DNA of 64,000 nt. It comes from Moritella sp. GTDB taxonomy: Bacteria > Pseudomonadota > Gammaproteobacteria > Enterobacterales > Moritellaceae. The notes beneath the pieces were generated by a model. That model was not told the DNA's origin. It saw only the letters and a list, made by a program, of their open reading frames with translations, and did not search any database. A program made the position numbers and the translations under genes. Below are positions 36,832 through 45,625 of the stretch, piece after piece; position 1 is the first letter of the stretch; every line of letters starts with the position of its first letter. The stretch covers positions 124,001 to 188,000 of the forward strand of contig NZ_JABSQR010000006.1 of assembly GCF_013215705.1 (NCBI RefSeq). Direction: 5' to 3'.

Positions 36832-38862
36832 CTAAACCCCGATCTCGCCACCGTCATGTTTACGAATAATAACCGTCGCAGCCCGTGGTCGAACCGTTTT
36901 ATTACTCGGTGTTTCCATCGTTGCATCACTGCTGTATGGCCAGTTAGCTGGATGCTGTATATTCAAAAATAAATCTGTCTGCGCAGGACTAAAAGCCAAA
37001 CCTGTTACTTCCGCGCCATTAGGGCCGACAAAGAAACGTCTCAGCTCGGTTTGATTGTCACTGTTAATGGTTTCTAGATCACCACTGTCAGTCGTTAATT
37101 GACTTGGTACCACCGCCAGCATCTGATCATTGGTGTATTCAGTTAATTCTGGTGCGCCATTATCAGTTTGGATCCACATAATGCCGCGTGCATCAAACGC
37201 AAGACCATCCGGGCTAGCGAACTGATTTAACGCTTCAAGCCCAGAACGGTTAACCTCTGCGGTTCCATTCTCAGGCGCGCCAAACACAAAGATATCCCAA
37301 CTAAATTGCTCCGCATCATCACCTTCTTGCCAACGAATAATATGGCCAGTGCTGTTATTTAATCTTGGATTCGCAGCGTTAGTTTTCTCTTTACGCTTAG
37401 TATTGTTGGTTAAGGTCATGTATACCGCACCATTCACTGGATCAACCGCTGCCCATTCAGGACGATCCATTGGTGTTGCACCCACTAAATCAGCTGCGCC
37501 AGCAGTATTGAGGATAAGCCCCGCAAGATCAGTAAATGTATCGGCCAAAGTGCCACCATTCGTGGTCTTGCTCGCTAATGTTAAAGGTAACCAATGACCC
37601 ACACCATCATCATCAAAACGGGCAACGTATAACGTACCCTGATCCATATATTTAGCGCCAACAGCTAAGCGATCATCACGCTCTGCATCCACAGCATGCC
37701 AATTCACATCAGAAACAAATTTATAGATGTATTCAAAGCGCGAGTCATGACCTGAATAGAATACAATCGGCTTGCCTTCGACAACTTGGCCAAAGACACA
37801 GCCTTCATGACGGAAGCGCCCCAGCGCAGTACGCTTGATCGCGCTAGATTGATTATTATAAGGGTCTATTTCAACGATATAACCGTGACCATTGGCTTCA
37901 TTACGATAATCTTCAGAGGCATTTTTTCCCGTTTTGGTAATATCAAAACGCTTAAACTCATCATCTATTTCATCACGATCACCGGCTAAATCATCCCAAC
38001 CATAACGCGTGTTGTTAGCATCAATACCAATACGTTTTTGATCGGCGGTCTGTGTGCCGGTATTCACAAAATAACCCGGCCAGTTTTCTTCACAAGTCAG
38101 GTAAGTTCCCCATGGCGTATAACCATTACCACAGTTATTTAATGTGCCTCTGACTTTATCGCCAACTGGAGAGAAAGGCGTTTCAAGTAACTTTTTATCA
38201 GCCACTGGGCCGCTAATATCCAAAGTAGTAGCACCAGTAAAGCGGCGATTATGACTATCATTTTTAACGACATCCCAAATACCATTAGTTTGCTTAATCC
38301 GGACAACTGTTACACCATGGGCATTAATTTCTTTGCGCACCTCATCGATGATTATGCGTAAGCTATTGCTATCTTTCGTTGGGCCAACTGGATGTAATGC
38401 CTGTTGATCTATGTATTCGTGATTAATACATAATAGACCATCGGTAGCACTACCATTTAGTGGGAAATAATGCATACCATCGTGATGCATTCCCAGTGAA
38501 TTAGCTTGATCGAACGCGGTATTGGAACCGTCAGCTTGCCACTCCAGAGCGAGATCATTCAGTGGCGAGCCCCAAGGTGCTAAAACTTGTGCGCTATAAC
38601 CTTTAGGTACCACAACAGCATCTAGCTTGGCACCAGCAATAGAATCAAAACCTAATTCTACTTTCGAGCTAGCCGCCATATTTTTATTATTCGCAGTACT
38701 CGAACAACCAGCTAAACCAACACTCGTTAACATACCAACAGCGGCCATCCCCATGCCCGCTCTTAATATACTACGGCGCGATAACACCCTTTCCATTACC
38801 GCTGCAAATGGTTCGTTATTACTGTGATTATATTTAGTGGGGTCAAATGTATCTTTGCTCAT
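36832..38862 (-). CDS. phoX: PhoX-type (DUF839) alkaline phosphatase
   Basis: 676 residues. PhoX enzymes are calcium/iron-dependent secreted phosphatases used under phosphate starvation. A Tat signal (RRSILRAGMG at about 29-38) is followed by a lipobox-like LAGC at about 50-53, so it may be a Tat-exported lipoprotein. DUF839 features include LCINHEYIDQQALHPVG, NCGNGYTPWGTYLTCEENWP, GRFRHEGCVFGQVVEGKPIV and a C-terminal FDARGIMWIQTDNGAPE. A Pho box lies in the promoter region, supporting PhoB control. Confidence 0.88.
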   Translation of the reverse strand: MSKDTFDPTKYNHSNNEPFAAVMERVLSRRSILRAGMGMAAVGMLTSVGLAGCSSTANNKNMAASSKVELGFDSIAGAKLDAVVVPKGYSAQVLAPWGSPLNDLALEWQADGSNTAFDQANSLGMHHDGMHYFPLNGSATDGLLCINHEYIDQQALHPVGPTKDSNSLRIIIDEVRKEINAHGVTVVRIKQTNGIWDVVKNDSHNRRFTGATTLDISGPVADKKLLETPFSPVGDKVRGTLNNCGNGYTPWGTYLTCEENWPGYFVNTGTQTADQKRIGIDANNTRYGWDDLAGDRDEIDDEFKRFDITKTGKNASEDYRNEANGHGYIVEIDPYNNQSSAIKRTALGRFRHEGCVFGQVVEGKPIVFYSGHDSRFEYIYKFVSDVNWHAVDAERDDRLAVGAKYMDQGTLYVARFDDDGVGHWLPLTLASKTTNGGTLADTFTDLAGLILNTAGAADLVGATPMDRPEWAAVDPVNGAVYMTLTNNTKRKEKTNAANPRLNNSTGHIIRWQEGDDAEQFSWDIFVFGAPENGTAEVNRSGLEALNQFASPDGLAFDARGIMWIQTDNGAPELTEYTNDQMLAVVPSQLTTDSGDLETINSDNQTELRRFFVGPNGAEVTGLAFSPAQTDLFLNIQHPANWPYSSDATMETPSNKTVRPRAATVIIRKHDGGEIGV

Positions 38863-38908
38863 GCTTTTATCTACTCAGGTTATAATTTAAGACCGATATA
38901 AACTAACA

Positions 38909-38944
38909 AGCAATTATGTACTTTCTATTTCAGTAATATGACAG
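38909..38944 (-). promoter_or_regulatory. Pho box and -10 region of phoX
   Basis: Minus-strand CTGTCATATTACTGAAAT (38927-38944) fits the PhoB direct repeat (CTGTCAT, 4 bases, CTGnnAn). A TACATAAT -10-like element follows about 8 bases downstream. The gene starts at 38862. Confidence 0.6.
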
Positions 38945-39016
38945 TTTTTGTAATCAACCATATAAACGGCTAAAATTATTACACTTTTAATTCAATGGCA
39001 AATAAAGCCTGACTTG

Positions 39017-41062
39017 CTAACACACCTCAACAGACAACAGTAAATCATTATCTACGACGGCTTTTTCGTGTAAATAAATAGAGAATGTCGAACCGAGACC
39101 CAGCTCAGATTGCACCGTTATTTTGCCGCCAACTTCGCTAATAATACTTTGGCTAACCGATAACCCTAACCCGGTACCACTACGACGAGTAGTGAAAAAC
39201 GGGTCAAAAATACGGGCTAAATTATCTTCACTGATACCACAACCGTGATCACAAATATGTACCACAGCACCGATAACATTATCGTCATCATCACGCCAAT
39301 CTTCAGTTTTAATCTTCAGCAGACCTTTGTCGTCCATGGCATGTACACCATTCATCTGCAAATTAACCAAGACTTGCAACAATTGGTGACGGTTCACTTC
39401 GACACAACATTTTGCATCTAATTGCGATTCAATTTGCACATCGGCAGATTTAGTGCCTGAACTAACTAAAGTTAAACTCTCTTTTACAATCAAATTTAAG
39501 TGCTGCCAAGTGATCTCGTCTTGTACCCCACCTTGACGGCTATACTGCAGTAAACTGCGAGTAATATTACGGATCCGATCTATCTGTTCGTGTATCGCCT
39601 CAAGCTCTTCAGTCACGCGTTGACTGTCTTCTCCAAGTTCGAGTTGTAACAATTCAACATTACCTAAAATAACGGCTGTTGGATTATTAATTTCATGGGC
39701 AATACCTGCGGTTAACTCACCAAGGGCAGCCAATTTTTCACTCATCACCAGCTTACTGCGTGTTTGGTTTAGCAGCTTAATATACTGTTCTAATTCTTGA
39801 GTTTTATCATGCAAGCTCTGCGTGCGACTATGTACCTTATCTTCAAGTTCCAGCGAAGCGCGTTTAATTAAATCATTACGCTGTTGCAATTGATCTAACA
39901 TGGAATCAAATTGCTGACCAAAAATAGCTAATTCATGATCCTTACATAACCCCAGATCACCAATACGACGATTTAAGCCTAACGGCACTACCCTAACGAC
40001 ATCATGGATCTTTTCTATCGGTCTAAATAAGTCTCGAGCACCACGGTATACGAGACCACCAGACAGCAGTAATACTGCAACAATACCGATACTGAATTCC
40101 ACAATATTGGTTAAGAAAGTTGCTATTAACGGCCATTCTAAATAACCGGTATACAGCATGCCAATGACATTACCGTTATAATTTCGTAGTGGTTCATACG
40201 CCGAGATATACCAATCGTCATATACAAAAGCACGACCGACCCAGTTTTCACCCGCAATCAGTACTTGTTGTTTAACCTCTTGGGAAACACGGGTACCAAT
40301 TGCACGACCATTCAGCGGGTCACTATCAAGCGGGACATTGGTACTAACCCGAATATCGTCCATAAACAGTGTTACCGTGCCTATGCTATCAACGGGCAAT
40401 GTGCCTGAGCTGTAAATAAGATCACGGATCCGATCAACAACCTGGGTACTATTATTGAGTAATATACCGCCATCCATGATCCATTCTAGTTTATTCTCAC
40501 GGTTAAAAACTGGCAGTAAATTACGACTTACCAGTCCTCTCGATTCAAATTTCTTTTCACCTAACAATGGGATCTGAGCCGCGATAGGCAGGCTGCTATT
40601 TAACCTCTGTAACGCCTGATTATTCAGTACCTGGAAAAATGTCTGTGGTTTTTCCGTTAATAATAACTGCTGATTGATCAGTGGAAAATCATCGAAGTCT
40701 GACGCAGGATGTAATACCACAAAATCCAATGCATAGTTTTCAGCTTGGTGTTTAACCCATTCTGGCAATTTCGCTTCATCGGTACGTAACAAGCGCTGAA
40801 ACTCGTACGAGGATGACAACGACGTTAATTGCATCCGCTGTTCTTTTTGCAATAACTCAATGCTGTTATGCGCCACAGTAAGATCTGATTTTACGTTTGT
40901 TAATGCGTTTTGCCATGTATACGTCACCGTCCAGTACATCGCCAGCGCAAATAAAGCAAACAGCGTGATCACTATGGGTACCGATGTAAGCACTAACAAA
41001 CGGTAACGCACCATGGTTCTAAAACGTTTAATCCATAACAGTACATATTGCTTCATGTTCAT
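39017..41062 (-). CDS. Sensor histidine kinase, partner of the sigma-54 response regulator
   Basis: 681 residues. Membrane helices at about 22-48 and 318-340 flank a large periplasmic Cache-type sensor (about 50-315, ending YDDWYISAYEPLRNYNGNVI, then GMLYTGYLEW). HAMP-like linker about 341-395, coiled coil, HisKA with phospho-acceptor His456 in TAGIAHEINNPTAVILGN, and a catalytic domain with HICDHGCGISEDNLARIFDP and GTGLGLSVSQSIISEVGGK. It overlaps the response regulator by 4 bases, so they are one operon. Ligand unknown. The neighbourhood suggests anaerobic metabolism of formate or oxyanions. Confidence 0.92.
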   Translation of the reverse strand: MNMKQYVLLWIKRFRTMVRYRLLVLTSVPIVITLFALFALAMYWTVTYTWQNALTNVKSDLTVAHNSIELLQKEQRMQLTSLSSSYEFQRLLRTDEAKLPEWVKHQAENYALDFVVLHPASDFDDFPLINQQLLLTEKPQTFFQVLNNQALQRLNSSLPIAAQIPLLGEKKFESRGLVSRNLLPVFNRENKLEWIMDGGILLNNSTQVVDRIRDLIYSSGTLPVDSIGTVTLFMDDIRVSTNVPLDSDPLNGRAIGTRVSQEVKQQVLIAGENWVGRAFVYDDWYISAYEPLRNYNGNVIGMLYTGYLEWPLIATFLTNIVEFSIGIVAVLLLSGGLVYRGARDLFRPIEKIHDVVRVVPLGLNRRIGDLGLCKDHELAIFGQQFDSMLDQLQQRNDLIKRASLELEDKVHSRTQSLHDKTQELEQYIKLLNQTRSKLVMSEKLAALGELTAGIAHEINNPTAVILGNVELLQLELGEDSQRVTEELEAIHEQIDRIRNITRSLLQYSRQGGVQDEITWQHLNLIVKESLTLVSSGTKSADVQIESQLDAKCCVEVNRHQLLQVLVNLQMNGVHAMDDKGLLKIKTEDWRDDDDNVIGAVVHICDHGCGISEDNLARIFDPFFTTRRSGTGLGLSVSQSIISEVGGKITVQSELGLGSTFSIYLHEKAVVDNDLLLSVEVC

Positions 41063-42525
41063 AAGGCCGCTTCGTCAATCCATTCTTTATATTTACGCTC
41101 TAGCGTTTTACGGGCTACGCCAAGCTTACGCGCAGCCGCTGATTTATTCCCTTCGTGAGAATCAACCACCTGCATGATATGGGCTTTTTCGACTTCTTTT
41201 AATGTCCATGCCGTTGGATAACAATATTGCTCTTCGTCACCGCGAACCTCAGATGAGCAACGACAAGGGTTCTCTAGATTCGCTTCATCCATACGTATCT
41301 GGTCAAATGCGCTAATAGCCGCTCTTGGTAACGGCGCCGCATCACCTTGCAACTCACGCCAATATTCAGCCGGTGGCTTACCGAGCAAAATACAGCGCTC
41401 CATCATATTCCGTAATTCACGAATATTACCGGGCCAATCATATGCTTGCATCGCTTTTATATCTTCATGTGTCCAACTGACACTCTTCATGCCTAAATCA
41501 TTAGATAATTTCAGCGTAAAATGGTGGGCTAATGCAGGAATATCTTCCACCCGATCACGCAAGGGCGGTAAATCTACCGTTAATACATTTAAACGATAAT
41601 ACAGATCTTGACGAAAACGGCCTTCTTCAACTTCCCGTTTTAAATTACGATTGGTGGCGGCAACAATACGCACATCGATCGGAATTTCACGTTCACCACC
41701 AACCGGTCTAATCGCTTTTTGCTCTAATACCCGTAATAACGACGATTGCATGGCAAGTGGCATCTCACCAATTTCATCGAGAAATAAAGTACCTCCGTTG
41801 GCAACGCGGAATAACCCTTCGCGGCTTTTTTTAGCCCCGGTAAACGCCCCCTGCATATGACCAAACAATTCACTTTCTAATAGATCAGGTGCAATCGAAC
41901 CACAGTTTAATGGCACAAAAGGCCCATTACGTAAGCTCAGTTGATGTAAAGCCCGCGCTACTAATTCTTTACCGGTACCCGATTCACCTTCAATTAATAC
42001 CGCGGCCTTGGATGGCGCAATCTGAGTGATCAGCTTTTTCATCGACAGGGTTTTACTGGCATCGCCAATAATATCAATCGGGAAAGTACGTTCAATGTCG
42101 CGCTGCAATGCAAAGTTTTGACGCTCGACTAAGCGCCGTTCAATACAACGACTTACCGATTGCATCATTTGTTCGAGGTTGAACGGTTTTAAAATAAAGT
42201 CTGATGCGCCAGCGCGCAAGGCTTTGATCGCGGTATCTAAATCGGCATAGCCGGTCATAAAGATCACATCACTGCGACGCGTTGCCGGATCAAATGCTTC
42301 ATGCCACTCAATACCTGAACGTCCCGGTAAATTAATATCGACAATTAATAGATCAAAGTGACAACGTTTCCGGAGTTCCTCTGCTTCTTCGATACTGCCC
42401 GCAGTATCGACTTGGGCAAATTTTTTACTTAAGGCTTTTTTTAAAATAGCACGCATACCCGGTTCATCATCAACAACCAGTACCGATACCGCAGCCCAAG
42501 AGGCAGAAGAAGTAAATTCAGACAT
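41059..42525 (-). CDS. NtrC-type sigma-54-dependent response regulator
   Basis: 488 residues. Receiver with Asp19/Asp20, phosphoacceptor Asp63 (LLIVDINLPG) and Lys113. AAA+ domain with Walker A GESGTGKE (180-187), GAFTGA (226-231) and LFLDEIGEMP. C-terminal Fis-type helix-turn-helix (about 455-480, NKSAAARKLGVARKTLERKY). Between AAA+ and HTH lies a short cysteine-bearing insert (Cys421, Cys423, Cys435), unusual for this family. It is divergent from the tup operon, whose promoter is a perfect sigma-54 site, making that operon its likely target. Confidence 0.93.
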   Translation of the reverse strand: MSEFTSSASWAAVSVLVVDDEPGMRAILKKALSKKFAQVDTAGSIEEAEELRKRCHFDLLIVDINLPGRSGIEWHEAFDPATRRSDVIFMTGYADLDTAIKALRAGASDFILKPFNLEQMMQSVSRCIERRLVERQNFALQRDIERTFPIDIIGDASKTLSMKKLITQIAPSKAAVLIEGESGTGKELVARALHQLSLRNGPFVPLNCGSIAPDLLESELFGHMQGAFTGAKKSREGLFRVANGGTLFLDEIGEMPLAMQSSLLRVLEQKAIRPVGGEREIPIDVRIVAATNRNLKREVEEGRFRQDLYYRLNVLTVDLPPLRDRVEDIPALAHHFTLKLSNDLGMKSVSWTHEDIKAMQAYDWPGNIRELRNMMERCILLGKPPAEYWRELQGDAAPLPRAAISAFDQIRMDEANLENPCRCSSEVRGDEEQYCYPTAWTLKEVEKAHIMQVVDSHEGNKSAAARKLGVARKTLERKYKEWIDEAAL

Positions 42526-42552
42526 AAATAACCACCGTGATGTTTAAGTTGC

Positions 42553-42563
42553 GACATTTTGTC
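42553..42563. promoter_or_regulatory. Palindromic site GACATTTTGTC upstream of tupA
   Basis: Inverted repeat GACA-TTT-TGTC, about 135 bases upstream of the tup sigma-54 promoter. The same 11 bases occur at 60869-60879 upstream of the formate dehydrogenase operon. Matching flanks (GCGACAnnnTGTCnCA in one orientation) extend the similarity. It is a candidate enhancer site for the adjacent NtrC-type regulator. Confidence 0.6.
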
Positions 42564-42633
42564 CCAGCTCGGTGATTAAAGTCAAAATGATTTCCTGGCT
42601 TTCCTGAACCCAGTTAAATTACATAATGTTTTG

Positions 42634-42647
42634 TTGATTTAAATCAA
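42634..42647. promoter_or_regulatory. Perfect FNR box
   Basis: TTGATTTAAATCAA matches the FNR consensus TTGATnnnnATCAA at all ten fixed positions. It lies between the divergent tup operon and the two-component operon and could make either respond to oxygen limitation. Confidence 0.65.
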
Positions 42648-42690
42648 GTTATTGCATAAGAACAACAGGGGTTTAAACGCGGTAGGTTAG

Positions 42691-42706
42691 TTGGCACCTT
42701 ATTTGC
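42691..42706 (+). promoter_or_regulatory. Sigma-54 promoter of the tup operon
   Basis: TTGGCACCTTATTTGC contains TGGCAC, 5 bases, TTGC, a full match to the -24/-12 consensus. The predicted transcript starts about 35 bases before tupA. Confidence 0.85.
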
Positions 42707-42752
42707 TTTTGCACGAGGAGACTCTTAACATCACTTCACGTCAGGAACACTT

Positions 42753-43592
42753 ATGACTATAAAACCGATGACTGTAATACCGATGACATGTATCCAAACA
42801 TTACTTGTGCTATTCGCGCTTGCAACTACTGCGGGTGCCAATGCAGCAGACGACATGACGATCCGTTTGGCCACCACCACCAGTACTTATCATTCAGGAC
42901 TGCTTGATTTCTTGTTACCTGAATTCAAAAAAGACACAGGTTATACGGTTGATGTACTTGCTGCTGGTACCGGTAAATCACTGCGCATGGGGCAACATGG
43001 CGATGTAGATTTGGTCATGACTCACGCACCAAAGTCAGAAGCAAAATTTGTCGATGCTGGTTACGGTGTCCTGCCACGTCAACTCATGTATAACGATTTT
43101 GTCCTTGTTGGCCCAAAAGCCGATCCCGCAAAAATCAATGCTGGTAAAGATGTGGTGAAAGCATTAGCTGGTATCGCTTCTTACAACGCCACCTTCATTT
43201 CTCGGGGTGATGATTCCGGCACCAACAAAAAAGAACTTGGCTTATGGGCTCAAACTAACATGGAACCGAACTTTACTGGCTATAAAGCCGTCGGCCAAGG
43301 CATGGGACCAACCTTGAACATGGCATCGGAACTGCAAGCGTACACCTTAACTGACCGTGGTACTTGGCTGGCTTACCAAAATAAACTAGACCTTAAAATT
43401 GTTGTGCAAGGTGATAAGCGTTTATTTAACCCATACCAAGTGATCTTAGTTAACCCAAGCCGTTACCCTAGTATCAACTACCAAGGTGCTAAGATCTTCA
43501 GTGACTGGTTAGTCAATCCCAAAGCACAAACCATGATCAACAGTTATAAGCGTAACGGCGAGCAACTGTTTGTTGCCAATGCCAAATCGTAA
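42753..43592 (+). CDS. tupA: Tungstate ABC transporter, substrate-binding protein TupA
   Basis: 279 residues. A signal peptide (hydrophobic TLLVLFALATTAGANA, cleaved near residue 32) precedes IRLATTTSTYHSGLLDFLLP, in which TTTS plus the following loop is characteristic of TupA tungstate-binding proteins. ISRGDDSGTNKKELGLW is a second conserved ligand loop. Three ATGs recur every 15 bases at the start because of a small tandem duplication. I take the first (AGGA 8 bases upstream). First gene of tupABC-mobA-mobB/moeA. Confidence 0.9.
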   Translation: MTIKPMTVIPMTCIQTLLVLFALATTAGANAADDMTIRLATTTSTYHSGLLDFLLPEFKKDTGYTVDVLAAGTGKSLRMGQHGDVDLVMTHAPKSEAKFVDAGYGVLPRQLMYNDFVLVGPKADPAKINAGKDVVKALAGIASYNATFISRGDDSGTNKKELGLWAQTNMEPNFTGYKAVGQGMGPTLNMASELQAYTLTDRGTWLAYQNKLDLKIVVQGDKRLFNPYQVILVNPSRYPSINYQGAKIFSDWLVNPKAQTMINSYKRNGEQLFVANAKS

Positions 43593-43619
43593 TTAATCCT
43601 TTAGCAACTTAGATACCTT

Positions 43620-44321
43620 ATGGATATTTGGCAAACGACTCAAGACGCAGTACAACTTCTCTTCAGTGGAGATATGGCACTGTGGGGGATCGTCGGGGTA
43701 TCATTTTCAGTGTCTTTGCTGGCAATAACGCTGGTATTAATACCAGCGTTATTGATCGCCTTTGCCCTTGCCTACGGCAAATTCCCTGGGCGTTGGTTGT
43801 TACTGTCATTATTTAATACCTGCCAGTCCATTCCAACGGTGGTCATTGGCTTATTACTTTACATGATGCTGTCTCGGGCCGGTCCACTCGGTAACTGGCA
43901 AATGCTATTTACCCAAAAGGCCATGATCTTAGGACAAATGATCGTTTGTTTTCCGATTTTAGTGTCAATGATGCACGCCGCGTTTCAAAACAGTGATCGC
44001 CGCGCATGGGAAACGGCGCTGACATTAGGGGCAAGTTTACCTCGCGCCTTGTTAAGCTTAATGTGGGAATGTCGATTCCCGCTAAATGCCGCTATTATTG
44101 CGGCATTTAGCCGAATTATTACCGAAGTTGGTTGCTCCATGATGGTCGGTGGTAATATTTTAAATTCAACCCGTAATATTCCTACCGCAATCGCCTTAGA
44201 AAGTTCAAAAGGCGCGTTTGCGCAAGGTGTTGCCCTAGGCATGGTCTTATTGATCTTGGCATTAGGACTTAATTTTTTATTATCATTCGCCCGTGGTAAA
44301 GCCCACTTGCGTACCAATTAG
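43620..44321 (+). CDS. tupB: Tungstate ABC transporter, permease TupB
   Basis: 233 residues, five or six membrane helices. The binding-protein-dependent transport loop (EAA-like, SDRRAWETALTLGASLPRAL) contacts the ATPase. FSRIITEVGCSMMVGGNILN is typical of the tungstate/molybdate permease group. It lies 27 bases after tupA and 15 bases before tupC. Confidence 0.9.
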   Translation: MDIWQTTQDAVQLLFSGDMALWGIVGVSFSVSLLAITLVLIPALLIAFALAYGKFPGRWLLLSLFNTCQSIPTVVIGLLLYMMLSRAGPLGNWQMLFTQKAMILGQMIVCFPILVSMMHAAFQNSDRRAWETALTLGASLPRALLSLMWECRFPLNAAIIAAFSRIITEVGCSMMVGGNILNSTRNIPTAIALESSKGAFAQGVALGMVLLILALGLNFLLSFARGKAHLRTN

Positions 44322-44336
44322 GCTGAGGTATAGAGC

Positions 44337-45041
44337 ATGTCGCAAATTACAATTCAAGCAGAAGATATCTCGATCCGCTTTAAAGATCGGCTGCTTTTTC
44401 ACATCCCTCACCTTAAATTCGGCCCACAAGAAGCGATTTACCTCACCGGTGCCAATGGCGTAGGTAAGACCACATTATTAAAAATATTATCCGGTTTACA
44501 ACGCCCAACCACAGGTAAAGTTAACCTGCAGTGTAACAACTGGTTTACCCGCTTATTTAAAAATAATGCTAAAAATGGCGTTATCTATATGCATCAAACA
44601 CCTTACATGTTTGATGCTAGCGTACTGGATAATGTCAGTTATGGTTTAAAATTCGCCATTAGAGGTCGCCAAGCACAACGAAGTGAAGCGATAACAGCCC
44701 TACGTATGGTAGGGTTAGAAACTCTCGCTAATGAACATATTTCGGTATTATCAGGTGGTGAGCGCCAACGAGTGGCAATGGCAAGAGCATGGGTACTGAA
44801 ACCAAGCGTGCTATTAATGGACGAATCGAGTGCCAGCATGGATACAGAATCCATCGAGCGCCAGGTGATACTCGCTAAAGATTTACTCGAACGCGGCTCA
44901 ACCTTGGTGATCACCAGCCACCAGCAAAATGCGCTTACCGCACTTTGTCGCCGTCAGTGGTGTATTAGCAATAGCAAATTAATTGAACGAGCAGATCTAC
45001 AGCTCATTAAAAAAGATAAGGACCATTATGCCTTCGGCTGA
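44337..45041 (+). CDS. tupC: Tungstate ABC transporter, ATP-binding protein TupC
   Basis: 234 residues. Walker A in [12 protein letters not shown] (near 38-49), ABC signature [15 protein letters not shown] and Walker [13 protein letters not shown] identify an importer ATPase. It overlaps the start of mobA by 14 bases, tying tungstate import to cofactor synthesis. Confidence 0.92.
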   Translation: MSQITIQAEDISIRFKDRLLFHIPHLKFGPQEAIYLTGANGVGKTTLLKILSGLQRPTTGKVNLQCNNWFTRLFKNNAKNGVIYMHQTPYMFDASVLDNVSYGLKFAIRGRQAQRSEAITALRMVGLETLANEHISVLSGGERQRVAMARAWVLKPSVLLMDESSASMDTESIERQVILAKDLLERGSTLVITSHQQNALTALCRRQWCISNSKLIERADLQLIKKDKDHYAFG

Positions 45042-45615
45042 ACAAACAAGTTGGGTAATTTTAGCAGGCGGACAAGCCAGCCGCATGGGCGGAGATGACA
45101 AGGGCTTAGTCACATTAGCGGGCAAAGCCATGATTGAGCATGTTATCGATACGCTGTCACCACAAACCAACAAGATCGCCATTAACGCCAATCGAAATCA
45201 AGATAGCTATAGCCAATACGGCGATGTATTCGGCGATAAATTACAAGGTTATCAAGGGCCTATCGGTGGTATGCATGCGGCAATATTACATTTAAACGAT
45301 GCTGAATGGATTGGCTTTGTACCCTGTGATTGTCCACAATTACCAAGCGATTTAGTCACCCGAATGGCGGCAGCTTGTGACGCCGATACCGATATTGTGG
45401 TGGCCCATGATGGCGAACATATTCAGCCAGTAGTAACGCTATTACATCGTCGCATACTTCCTAAATTAGAAGCCTTTTTAGCGAACGGTGACCGTAAGAT
45501 CATTTTACTGTACCGTCAATGCAACATGCTCACTGTCGACTTTAGCGATCAACCCAATGCTTTTGTAAACTTAAATACCCCAGCAGAATTGCAACAATTT
45601 GGACAAACAAAATGA
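45028..45615 (+). CDS. mobA: Molybdenum cofactor guanylyltransferase MobA
   Basis: 195 residues from the ATG at 45028 (AAGGA upstream). An earlier in-frame start at 44983 lies deep in tupC and is rejected. MobA attaches GMP to molybdopterin to form the guanine dinucleotide cofactor used by formate dehydrogenase. The nucleotidyltransferase motif is [19 protein letters not shown] (near 10-28), followed by [10 protein letters not shown] and [11 protein letters not shown]. Confidence 0.94.
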   Translation: MPSAEQTSWVILAGGQASRMGGDDKGLVTLAGKAMIEHVIDTLSPQTNKIAINANRNQDSYSQYGDVFGDKLQGYQGPIGGMHAAILHLNDAEWIGFVPCDCPQLPSDLVTRMAAACDADTDIVVAHDGEHIQPVVTLLHRRILPKLEAFLANGDRKIILLYRQCNMLTVDFSDQPNAFVNLNTPAELQQFGQTK

Positions 45616-45625
45616 GTCTACACCT

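Noticed and set aside
42551-42564. Sigma-54 promoter on the minus strand for the two-component operon
   Set aside because: GG-N10-GC spacing is met, but the -12 reads TCGC and it coincides with the palindrome. Chance match.
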